A stretch of 64,000 nt of DNA from Massilia terrae. Its GTDB lineage: Bacteria; Pseudomonadota; Gammaproteobacteria; Burkholderiales; Burkholderiaceae_D. Positions within the stretch are counted from its first letter, which is position 1; the number at the start of each line of letters is the position of its first letter. Below are positions 1 to 7,482 of this stretch, one piece after another. The stretch spans positions 124,001-188,000 of the forward strand of contig NZ_JANUGU010000007.1 in the NCBI RefSeq assembly GCF_024753145.1, written 5' to 3'. The notes under the pieces were generated by a model. The model did no database searches and was not told the DNA's origin. It saw nothing but the letters and a program-made list of their open reading frames with translations. The position numbers and the translations under genes were made by a program.

Positions 1-430
1 CCAGCCGCGCGCCGCCATCCAGCGCCAGCGTGAGCAGGCGCGCCGAAAACTGCTTGCCGTCGCGCGACAGGGTGCGGTTCGCCATCTTGTCGGCCGGCGC
101 CGGCGGCCCGCTCCAGCCGGACAGGTTGCCGGCCAGCGCCCGTCCCTGCGGCGACAGCAGCAGCAAGACCTCGGTATCGGTGTCGATGCGGTCGGACAGC
201 TGCACCTCCATCTCGCGCTGCAGCGCGGCCTGTCCGCCGTCGCGGTAGTGCTGCAGCAGCCGTTCGGCGACGGAGGTGATCTTGGCGTCGATCGAACGTT
301 CGAACACGCCCACGGTCCCGAAATACAGCACGGCCGCGATGGCCGCGACCGACAGCGCCACCAGCAGGCCGTAACCCAGCGCCAGGCGCGCCGCGATCGA
401 ACCGCGCAGGCTAAAGCTGGGCGCTGTCAT
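1..430 (-). CDS. Sensor histidine kinase, N-terminal part (cut by window edge)
   Basis: The first about 143 residues of a membrane sensor kinase; the catalytic part lies beyond base 1. The ATG overlaps the 3' end of the response-regulator gene by 20 bp in another frame, the usual translationally coupled regulator-kinase arrangement. After a short basic start (MTAPSFSLRGSIAARLALGY) comes one hydrophobic segment at about residues 16-40. A periplasmic-looking stretch with FERSIDAKITSVAERLLQHY follows, typical of class I kinases that have a small sensor domain between two membrane helices. The signal sensed cannot be told. No HAMP, HisKA or HATPase domain is visible because of the truncation. Confidence 0.8.
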   Translation of the reverse strand, partial: MTAPSFSLRGSIAARLALGYGLLVALSVAAIAAVLYFGTVGVFERSIDAKITSVAERLLQHYRDGGQAALQREMEVQLSDRIDTDTEVLLLLSPQGRALAGNLSGWSGPPAPADKMANRTLSRDGKQFSARLLTLALDGGARL

Positions 431-1115
431 CGGCCGATGGCGCCTTCAGCGTGTAGCCGGTGCCACGCACGGTGTGGATCAGCGGCAGGTCGAAACCCTT
501 GTCGACCTTGCCGCGCAGGCGGCTGACCTGCACGTCGATGACGTTGGTCTGCGGGTCGAAATGGTAGTCCCAGACGTCTTCCAGCAGCATGGTGCGGGTC
601 ACGGTCTGGCCTTCATGGCGCATCAGGTATTCGAGGAGGCGGAATTCGCGCGGCTGCAGCGGGATGGTCTGGCCGCCGCGCGAGGCCCGCATGGCGCGCA
701 GGTCGAGCTGCAGGTCGGCCACCTGCAGCTGGCTCACCGCGCGCGTGCTGGCGGCGCGCCGCACCAGGTTCTCGACGCGCGCCAGCAGCTCGGCCAGCGA
801 GAACGGCTTGGCCAGGTAGTCATCGCCGCCGGCGTGCAGGCCGCGCACGCGCTCGTCGACGCTGTTCATGGCGCTCAGCACCAGCACCGGCGTGAAGTCG
901 CCGCGCTCGCGCATCCCTTCCAGCAGGGTCAGGCCGTCCACCACGCCGGGCAGCATGCGGTCGAGGATCACCACGTCCCAGTGCCCGTCGAGCAGCATGC
1001 GCCCGGCTTCGCCGCCGTCGGCGCAGCCGCTGACCGAATAGCCGTGGCGTTGCAGCCCGGTGGACAGGTAGCGGCGCGTCTCGGCGTCGTCTTCGATGAG
1101 TAGACAGTGCAACAT
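411..1115 (-). CDS. OmpR/PhoB-family response regulator
   Basis: 234 residues. The receiver domain (about 1-120) has the acidic pair EDD at 8-10, phospho-acceptor Asp52 in VVILDRMLPG and the conserved Lys103 in YLAKPF. The winged-helix DNA-binding domain (about 130-225) includes PLQPREFRLLEYLM and VSRLRGKVDKG and ends near HTVRGTGYTLK. It is the first gene of an operon with the overlapping kinase. The divergent neighbour is a VirK/YbjX gene, and the 168-bp gap between them holds a perfect palindrome that is the obvious candidate operator. The nearest named families are QseB/CopR-type regulators, but the sequence does not allow a specific name. Confidence 0.9.
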   Translation of the reverse strand: MLHCLLIEDDAETRRYLSTGLQRHGYSVSGCADGGEAGRMLLDGHWDVVILDRMLPGVVDGLTLLEGMRERGDFTPVLVLSAMNSVDERVRGLHAGGDDYLAKPFSLAELLARVENLVRRAASTRAVSQLQVADLQLDLRAMRASRGGQTIPLQPREFRLLEYLMRHEGQTVTRTMLLEDVWDYHFDPQTNVIDVQVSRLRGKVDKGFDLPLIHTVRGTGYTLKAPSADDSAQL

Positions 1116-1184
1116 GGCTTGGACAGAAGGCGATATCGATCCCGACTATAACATGGGGCCGCGCGAGGGAAAGGCGGCGGCCTC

Positions 1185-1224
1185 TGTTCCGTAAAGATTA
1201 CGAAACGGTAATCTTTACGGAACA
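1185..1224. promoter_or_regulatory. Perfect 40-bp inverted repeat between divergent genes
   Basis: Arms TGTTCCGTAAAGATTA (1185-1200) and TAATCTTTACGGAACA (1209-1224) are exact reverse complements separated by 8 bp. The element sits between the response-regulator start (1115) and the VirK/YbjX start (1284), so it can control either or both. Either neighbour's regulator could bind here. There is no T-run suited to a terminator, and both flanking genes start away from the site, so an operator is more likely than a terminator. Confidence 0.7.
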
Positions 1225-1283
1225 TTGCCTCCTCTATACTTTGCCGCTTCTGTAGCCGGCCCCGCATCACGCCGGGATTCACT

Positions 1284-2168
1284 ATGTACCTGACCGAGTC
1301 GCTGAGCAGCAGCCCCTACCGCCCCACCCTGAAGGACCGCGCGAAGCTGATCCTGGGCGCGGCGATCTACCCGGGCCACACCAAACGCTGGAAGGGCTAT
1401 GTCGAGCAGCATCCGGTGCTGCGCGACCTGGCGCCTACCCTGCCGAAGATCGTCCACAAGATCTATCGTCCCTACCTGTCGAACCACCTCGGTTGCGGCG
1501 GCCGCGTGGCGGTGCTGATGAACCACTACACGGCGATCGGCGAGGCCGGCCTGATGCAGCTGGTGCGGCGCGCCGCGCTGGTGCCGGTGACGCTGGCCGA
1601 ATTCGAAGGCAAGGCCGGCATGCCGGTCAGCCTGAAGCTGTCGGCGATCAGCGAAGCCCATCGCGAGGGCGAACTGGCGCTGCACCTGTGCTGCCAGGGC
1701 CAGACCATCTACACGCTCAGCTTCACCTTCATGCTGCAGGACGGCGCGCGCCACCTCGCGCTCGGCGGCCTGCAGGGCCTGCGCGCCGCGAATGGCGTGA
1801 TCAAGCAGCTGACGCGCGAGCTGCACGGCTTCCGCCCGAAGAACTTCATGGTGGCGATCCTGCGCCGGCTGGGCGCCTGCCTCGGCTGCGACAAGGTGAT
1901 CCTGGTCAGCAACCGCAACCGCATCGTGGTCAACTGGCGCCGCGTCGACCGCATCTCGTCCGACTACGACGCCACCTGGATCGAAATGAAGGCCGCGCGG
2001 CGCAGCGACGGCAACTTCGAGCTGCCCTGCCAGGCGGCCCCGCGCGACCTCGAATCGGTGCCCTCGCACAAGCGCTCGGAGATGCGCAAGCGCCACGCCC
2101 TCCAATCCGCCGTCGAGATCCAGGTCGAGACCGTGCTGGCGCGCTTTCGCACCACCTTCGGCCGCTGA
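1284..2168 (+). CDS. VirK/YbjX (DUF535) family protein
   Basis: 294 residues, soluble, no signal peptide. It looks like the DUF535 family (VirK of Shigella, YbjX/SomA of enterobacteria), with the ordered blocks RVAVLMNHYTAI, LYTLSF-like IYTLSFTF, LGGLQG, the RPKNFM segment and the C-terminal IVVNWRR / SDYDATW blocks. In enterobacteria such genes belong to envelope-stress or PhoP-type regulons, but the biochemical role is unknown. Here it is transcribed away from a two-component system over a perfect palindrome, which suggests it may be that system's target. This is inference from position only. Confidence 0.8.
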   Translation: MYLTESLSSSPYRPTLKDRAKLILGAAIYPGHTKRWKGYVEQHPVLRDLAPTLPKIVHKIYRPYLSNHLGCGGRVAVLMNHYTAIGEAGLMQLVRRAALVPVTLAEFEGKAGMPVSLKLSAISEAHREGELALHLCCQGQTIYTLSFTFMLQDGARHLALGGLQGLRAANGVIKQLTRELHGFRPKNFMVAILRRLGACLGCDKVILVSNRNRIVVNWRRVDRISSDYDATWIEMKAARRSDGNFELPCQAAPRDLESVPSHKRSEMRKRHALQSAVEIQVETVLARFRTTFGR

Positions 2169-2173
2169 CCGCG

Positions 2174-4846
2174 TCAGCGCAAAGGCAGGCGCAGGTGGAC
2201 CACGCCTTCCGCGTGCTCGTGCGTCAGGTGAAAGCCCAGGCTGCGCGCGAGCGCCAGCATCGCCGTGTTTTCGCTTAGCGCCTCGCCGACGATCTCCGCG
2301 ATGCCGCGCTGGCGGCAGTAGTCGATCAGTATCCCCATCAGCAGCCGGCCCAGCCCCTGCCCCTTCAGGTCCGAGCGCACCGTCAGCGCGAACTCCGCAC
2401 TCACCATGTCGGGATCGGCGCCCATGCGCGCCACCGCCATCGTCTCGGCGCCGCCGGGCCGGGTGGCGATGAAGGCCATCTCGCGGTCGTAATCGATCTG
2501 GGTCAGGCGCGCCAGCTGCGAGGGCCGCAGCTGGCGCAGGCCGCCGAACACCCGCATGTGCACGTCCTCTTTCGACATGGCGTCGAAAAAGGCCAGGTGG
2601 GCCGCGCCGTCTTCCGGCCGGATCGGGCGCACCAGCAGGTCCTGGCCGCGCCAGCGCAGGCTGCGCTCCCACTCCTCCGGATAGGGCAGGATGGCCAGCC
2701 GGTCGAAGGCGCCGGCGGACGGATCGACTGCGGCGATGCCGATCCGGGCATCCAGCGCGATGCATCCGGCCGGGCCGGCCAGCAGCGGATTGATGTCGAG
2801 TTCCGCGATTTCGGGCACGGCGGCCACCAGCTCGGCCACCTGGACCAGCACCGTACAGATCGCGTCCAGGTCGGCCGGCGGATGGTCGCGGTAGCCGGCC
2901 AGCACGCGCGACACGCGGGTGCGCCGCACCAGGTCGCGCGCCAGCACCATGTTCAGCGGCGGCAGCGCCAGCGCCTTGTCCGGGTTCACCTCGACCGCGG
3001 TGCCGCCCTGGCCGAACAGGATCACCGGGCCGAACACGGGGTCGGACGCCACCCCGACGATCAGTTCGACCGCACCAGGCTGGCGCACCATGGCCTGCAC
3101 CGAAAAGCCCTGCAGCCGGGCGTCCGGCCGCAACTGCGCCACCCGCGCCAGCATCGCGTCGGCGGAACTGCGTACCGCTTCCGCGCTTTCCAGTCCCAGC
3201 GCCACGCCGCCCACGTCGGACTTGTGGCTCAGTTCGGGCGAGAGGATCTTCAGCACCACCGGGTAGCCGATCGCGGAAGCTGCACGCACGGCGTCGTCGA
3301 CATTCGCGGCGACGCGGGTGGCAGCGACCGGGATGCCGCAGGCCGCCAGCACTTCCTTCGCCTCCGGCTCGGACAGCATCGTGCGGCCCTGCCCGATCAC
3401 CTCGCGCACCCGGGCGCGGATGGCGGCCCAGTCGGGCCGGCCGTCGTGCCGTCCGGCCGGCGGCGCCTGCATCAACAGCTCCTGGTTGCGGCGGTAGCGC
3501 ACCAGCTGCAGGAAGGCGTCGACCGCCGCCTCCGGGGTGTCGAAGGTGGGGACGCAGGCGACGTCGCACATGTGGCGCGCCACGGCCAGCGTATCGCCGC
3601 CCAGCCAGCAGGTCAGCAGCTTGCGCTCGTGCTTGGCCGCCAGCTCGACGATGGTGCGCGCGATATCGGTGCTCGCCACCACGGCAACCGGCGCATGAAT
3701 GACCAGCACCGCGTCGATGCCCTGGTCCTGGAGCAGGATCTCGAGCGCCTGCCGGTAACGCTCGGCCGAGGCATCGCCAATGATGTCGACCGGATTGCCG
3801 CGCGACCAACCGGCCGGCAGCAGGCGGTCGAGGGCGCCCAGCGTGTCCGGGGCCAGGGTCGCGAGCGCGCCGTGGGCGCATACCAGCGCGTCGGTCGCCA
3901 TGACCCCGGGGCCGCCGCCGTTGGTCAGGATCGCCAGCCGCTCGCCGCTCAAGGGATGGGACCGCGCCAGCGTTTCGACGGCGGCGAACATGGCCTGGGT
4001 CGACAGCACGCGCAGCATGCCGGCGCGCCGGATCGCGGCGGCATAGACCTCGTCGGCGCCGGCCAGCGCGCCGGTATGCGAGGCGGCCGCGCGCGCGCCC
4101 TCCGGCACCCGGCCGGACTTGATCACCAGCGTCGGCTTGCTGCGCGCGGCGGCGCGCGCGGCCGACATGAATTTGCGCGCATGGCGCACGTCTTCCATGT
4201 ACAGCAGGATGGCGCGGGTGTGCGGATCGCGTGCCAGGTAGTCGAGCGCATCGCCGAAATCCACGTCGGCGCTGTCGCCCAGCGAGATGAACTTCGAAAA
4301 CCCGATGCCGCGCGACTTGGCCCAATCCAGCACCGCCGTGACCAGCGCGCCCGACTGCGACACGAAAGCGAGCTGGCCGGGCAAGGCGTCGGTATGGGCA
4401 AAGCTCGCGTTCAGGCCGATGCCGGGGACCAGCAGCCCGACGCAATTCGGCCCGAGTATCCGCAGCAAAAACGGTTTGGCGGCATCGAGCATGGCCTGCT
4501 GCAGGGTGCCGGCGCCGCCGGGCGCCGCGGCGCGCAGGCCGGCCGACAGCACCACCGCCGCGCGGGTGCCGCGTTCACCCAGCTCGCGAATGATCCCCGG
4601 CACGGTCGCCGCCGGCGTGCAGATCACCGCCAGTTCGGGCGCCTGCGGCAGCGCCGCGACGCTGGCATAGGCGGCGCGCCCGGCCAGCGACGTGTACTTG
4701 GGATTGACGGGGTAGACCGGGCCACGGAAGGGACTGGCGAGGACATTGCGCAGGACGGTGGCGCCGACGCTGCCGGGGCGCTCGGAGGCGCCGATGATCG
4801 CCAGCGAATGCGGATGGAACAGATGCTCAAGGTTGCGTATGCTCAC
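2174..4846 (-). CDS. NDP-forming acyl-CoA synthetase / GNAT acetyltransferase fusion (PatZ-like)
   Basis: About 890 residues with the Pat/YfiQ architecture. A CoA-binding Rossmann domain comes first (HPHSLAIIGASERPGSVG), then two succinyl-CoA-ligase-like domains with LGPNCVGL and VSQSGALVTAVLDWA. An ATP-grasp domain (VVLKILSPELSHKSDVGG, then LDINPLLAGP) and a C-terminal GNAT domain (about 720-890; GQGLGRLLMGILI, AMLALARSLGF) follow. PatZ-type enzymes acetylate lysines of other proteins, classically acetyl-CoA synthetase; the synthetase half is often inactive. The start chosen is the GTG at 4846, giving MSIRNLEHLF, because GGGAGG lies 5-7 bases upstream. A GTG two codons earlier (4852) abuts that ribosome site and is less likely. 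Confidence 0.88.
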   Translation of the reverse strand: MSIRNLEHLFHPHSLAIIGASERPGSVGATVLRNVLASPFRGPVYPVNPKYTSLAGRAAYASVAALPQAPELAVICTPAATVPGIIRELGERGTRAAVVLSAGLRAAAPGGAGTLQQAMLDAAKPFLLRILGPNCVGLLVPGIGLNASFAHTDALPGQLAFVSQSGALVTAVLDWAKSRGIGFSKFISLGDSADVDFGDALDYLARDPHTRAILLYMEDVRHARKFMSAARAAARSKPTLVIKSGRVPEGARAAASHTGALAGADEVYAAAIRRAGMLRVLSTQAMFAAVETLARSHPLSGERLAILTNGGGPGVMATDALVCAHGALATLAPDTLGALDRLLPAGWSRGNPVDIIGDASAERYRQALEILLQDQGIDAVLVIHAPVAVVASTDIARTIVELAAKHERKLLTCWLGGDTLAVARHMCDVACVPTFDTPEAAVDAFLQLVRYRRNQELLMQAPPAGRHDGRPDWAAIRARVREVIGQGRTMLSEPEAKEVLAACGIPVAATRVAANVDDAVRAASAIGYPVVLKILSPELSHKSDVGGVALGLESAEAVRSSADAMLARVAQLRPDARLQGFSVQAMVRQPGAVELIVGVASDPVFGPVILFGQGGTAVEVNPDKALALPPLNMVLARDLVRRTRVSRVLAGYRDHPPADLDAICTVLVQVAELVAAVPEIAELDINPLLAGPAGCIALDARIGIAAVDPSAGAFDRLAILPYPEEWERSLRWRGQDLLVRPIRPEDGAAHLAFFDAMSKEDVHMRVFGGLRQLRPSQLARLTQIDYDREMAFIATRPGGAETMAVARMGADPDMVSAEFALTVRSDLKGQGLGRLLMGILIDYCRQRGIAEIVGEALSENTAMLALARSLGFHLTHEHAEGVVHLRLPLR

Positions 4847-4903
4847 CCACACCTCCCGGTCTAAGGATGTACGACAGAAGCGGCTGCTCGCGCCTGATGT
4901 GCA

Positions 4904-7411
4904 TCATAGCCGCTTCGCGCGGACGGCGGCGCGGCTGATGCCGGCGAAGCACAGCATGTTCACGGCCGCCAGCGCCACCGCCAGCAGCAGCAAGGGTGCG
5001 CCCGGGGCCGCGAAGCCGAACAACTGGCGGACCACCGGAATGCCCAGCACCGCCGCCAGCGCGGCCACGGTGGCGCCGGCGATCCAGCCGAAATACGGGT
5101 TCGGCGCGGCGGACAGGAGGCGCCCGTCCCAGCTGCGGTTGGCGGCGATCAGCGCCAGGTTCGACAGCACCAGCACCACGAAGCACAGCGCCCGGGCCGC
5201 GTCGTCCGCCGTCCCGCCCCGGCGGGCCAGCGCAAACAAGGCCGCCAGGGTCGCCAGCAGCACCGCGCCCTGCGCCAGCCCGCGCAGCAGGACCTCGCCG
5301 TCGAACAGGCGCGCGGCCGGATCGCGCGGCCTGGCGCGCATCACGCTGCCCTCGACCGGTTCGGCCTCGAACACAAGCGCGCAGGCCGGGTCGATAATCA
5401 GCTGCAGGAACAGGATGTGCACCGGCATCAGCAGCAGCGGCCAGCCGAACACCAGCGGCAGCACCGACAGCCCGACGATCGGCGTGTGCACGGCGACGAT
5501 GAAGACGATCGCCTTGCGCAGGTTGGCGAACACGCGCCGCCCGTAGCGCACCGCGGTCAGCAGCGAGGCGAAATCGTCGTCCACCAGCACCAACGCCGCC
5601 GCCTCGCGCGCCACGTCGGTGCCGCGCGCGCCCATCGCCACGCCGATGTCGGCCGCGCGCAGGGCCGGCGCGTCGTTGACGCCGTCGCCGGTCATCGCCA
5701 CCACCTCGCCGCCGGCGCGGAACGCCTGCACCAGGCGCAGCTTCTGCTCGGGCCGCACGCGGCAGAACACGGCCGTTCCCGGCAGGCGCCGGCGCAACTG
5801 GCCGTCATCCATCGCGTCCAGCTGCGCCCCGGTGATCGGCTCGCGGTCAGTGGCCAGCCCCGCCTGCGCCGCGATCGCCTGCGCGGTGGCCGGGTGGTCG
5901 CCGGTGATCATCACCACCCGGATCCCGGCCGCCTGGCATTCGGCGATCGCCGCCGGCACCTCGGGCCGGACCGGATCCTGCAGGCCGACCAGGCCGAGGA
6001 AGCTGAAATCGAAGTCGTGCTGGTTGCCCGGCAGCGGCGCGCCGCGGAACCGCGCCCGCGCCACGCCCAGCACCCGCAGGCCGAGCCCGGCCATCAGGGC
6101 GACCTGGGCGCCGATCGCCTCCACCGCTGCCGGCGGCAGGTGGCACAGGTCCATGACCGCCTCCGGCGCGCCTTTCGCCGCAATCACGAAGTCATTGCCG
6201 TCCGGCGACTGCCACACCCGCGACATCGCCAGCATCTGCGGCGACAGCGGGTAATCGTCGACCAGGCGCCAGTCGGCATGCAGGTGTTCGGTATTGGCCA
6301 GCAAGGCCGCGCCCGCGGTGCCGATCGCCGTTTCCATCGGGTCGAAGGCGCGCCGGTGGCTGGCCAGCACCGCGTATTCGAGCAAGGCATGCAGCTCCTC
6401 CTGCAGCGGCGCCCCATCGGCCTGCCACAGCGCGCCATCCGACCACAGGCGTCGCACCGCCATGCGGTTGGCAGTCAGTGTGCCGGTCTTGTCGACGCAC
6501 AGCACGGTTGTCGCGCCGAGCCGTTCGACGGCGGCGATGCTACGCGCCAGCACCTGTTCGCGCGCCAGGCGCCACGCTCCCAGGCCCAGGAACAGGGTCA
6601 GCACCACCGGGAACTCTTCGGGCAGGATCGCCATCGCCAGCGTCAGGCCGGCCAGCAGCCCGGCCAGCCAGTCGCCGCGCTGGACCGAATAAACGGCCGC
6701 CACGACCGCGGCCAGCAACAGGCCGAGCGCCGCCACCTGCTTGACCACCCGCTGGGTCTGCTGCTGGATCGGCGTCGGCGCCGCCGCCACGCCGGCCAAC
6801 GCACCGCCGATCCGGCCCAGCGCGCTGCGCGGCCCGGTCGCCGTGACCCGCGCGCGGCCGGATCCGCGCGTCACCAGGGTGCCGGAATACAGCAGCGCGG
6901 CCTCGCCGTCCGCGCCGCCGGCGTCTTTGTCGACCGGCACCGATTCGCCGGTCAGCATCGATTCATCCACCGCCAGGCTGGACGCCTCCAGCAGCGCCAT
7001 GTCGGCCGGCACCCGGTCGCCCTCGCCCACCAGCACGATGTCGCCGCGGACCAGCTCGCGCGCCGGAATGCGGCACTGTCCGCCCTCGCGCAGCACCAGC
7101 GCACGCGGACTGGACAGCTCGCGCAGGGCCGTCAGCGAACGCTCGGTGCGGCGCCGCTGGAAAAAGGTAATGGCGGCGACCACCGCCACGAAGCCCAGCA
7201 GCATCAGCGCCTCGCCGCGGTCGCCCAGCACCAGGTAGAGCGCGCCGCAAGCCAGGAGCAGCAGGACCATCGGCTCGGCCGCGATCTCACGCGCGAGCGC
7301 CAGGCGCTCATACCGGCCAGGCGCCACCAGCTCGTTGGGGCCATCCTCGGCCAGGCGCTGGCGCGCAAGAGCGGCGCTCAATCCCTCAGGCAAGGTGCTA
7401 TGCTGGCTCAA
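4904..7411 (-). CDS. Cation-translocating P-type ATPase (Ca2+-type, P2)
   Basis: 835 residues with the full P-type core: actuator motif MLTGES, phosphorylation motif DKTGTLT with Asp307, nucleotide-domain KGAPEAV, hinge GDGVNDAPALRAADIGVAMG, and a C-terminal bundle of about six membrane helices. Helix M4 carries ILPEEFPVVLTL, the position where P2 Ca-ATPases have a PEGLP-like sequence. No heavy-metal-binding CxxC domain is present, so it is not a CopA/ZntA type. Calcium is the best guess as substrate, not demonstrated. It is divergent from the MgtA-type pump with only 71 bp between starts, so the two may share control. Confidence 0.88.
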   Translation of the reverse strand: MSQHSTLPEGLSAALARQRLAEDGPNELVAPGRYERLALAREIAAEPMVLLLLACGALYLVLGDRGEALMLLGFVAVVAAITFFQRRRTERSLTALRELSSPRALVLREGGQCRIPARELVRGDIVLVGEGDRVPADMALLEASSLAVDESMLTGESVPVDKDAGGADGEAALLYSGTLVTRGSGRARVTATGPRSALGRIGGALAGVAAAPTPIQQQTQRVVKQVAALGLLLAAVVAAVYSVQRGDWLAGLLAGLTLAMAILPEEFPVVLTLFLGLGAWRLAREQVLARSIAAVERLGATTVLCVDKTGTLTANRMAVRRLWSDGALWQADGAPLQEELHALLEYAVLASHRRAFDPMETAIGTAGAALLANTEHLHADWRLVDDYPLSPQMLAMSRVWQSPDGNDFVIAAKGAPEAVMDLCHLPPAAVEAIGAQVALMAGLGLRVLGVARARFRGAPLPGNQHDFDFSFLGLVGLQDPVRPEVPAAIAECQAAGIRVVMITGDHPATAQAIAAQAGLATDREPITGAQLDAMDDGQLRRRLPGTAVFCRVRPEQKLRLVQAFRAGGEVVAMTGDGVNDAPALRAADIGVAMGARGTDVAREAAALVLVDDDFASLLTAVRYGRRVFANLRKAIVFIVAVHTPIVGLSVLPLVFGWPLLLMPVHILFLQLIIDPACALVFEAEPVEGSVMRARPRDPAARLFDGEVLLRGLAQGAVLLATLAALFALARRGGTADDAARALCFVVLVLSNLALIAANRSWDGRLLSAAPNPYFGWIAGATVAALAAVLGIPVVRQLFGFAAPGAPLLLLAVALAAVNMLCFAGISRAAVRAKRL

Positions 7412-7482
7412 GTATTCCTCCCATCGACCGGGTCCGGGCCGGCCGATGCCAGCGCTACCATCATTGCGCGAAAGGAGCCCCC

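Noticed and set aside
1215..4445. Very long open frame (over 1000 codons) on the minus strand out of frame with the acyl-CoA synthetase gene
   Set aside because: Arg/Ala/Gly/Pro-rich, no recognisable domain, runs through two real genes; a by-product of high GC with G/C at third positions.
2558..4864. Long plus-strand frame antisense to the acyl-CoA synthetase gene
   Set aside because: His/Gln/Arg-rich translation typical of shadow frames, no ribosome site and no domain.
7412..7482. Mg2+ riboswitch (M-box or mgtA leader) ahead of mgtA
   Set aside because: Only 71 bp separate the divergent starts, too short for either element.
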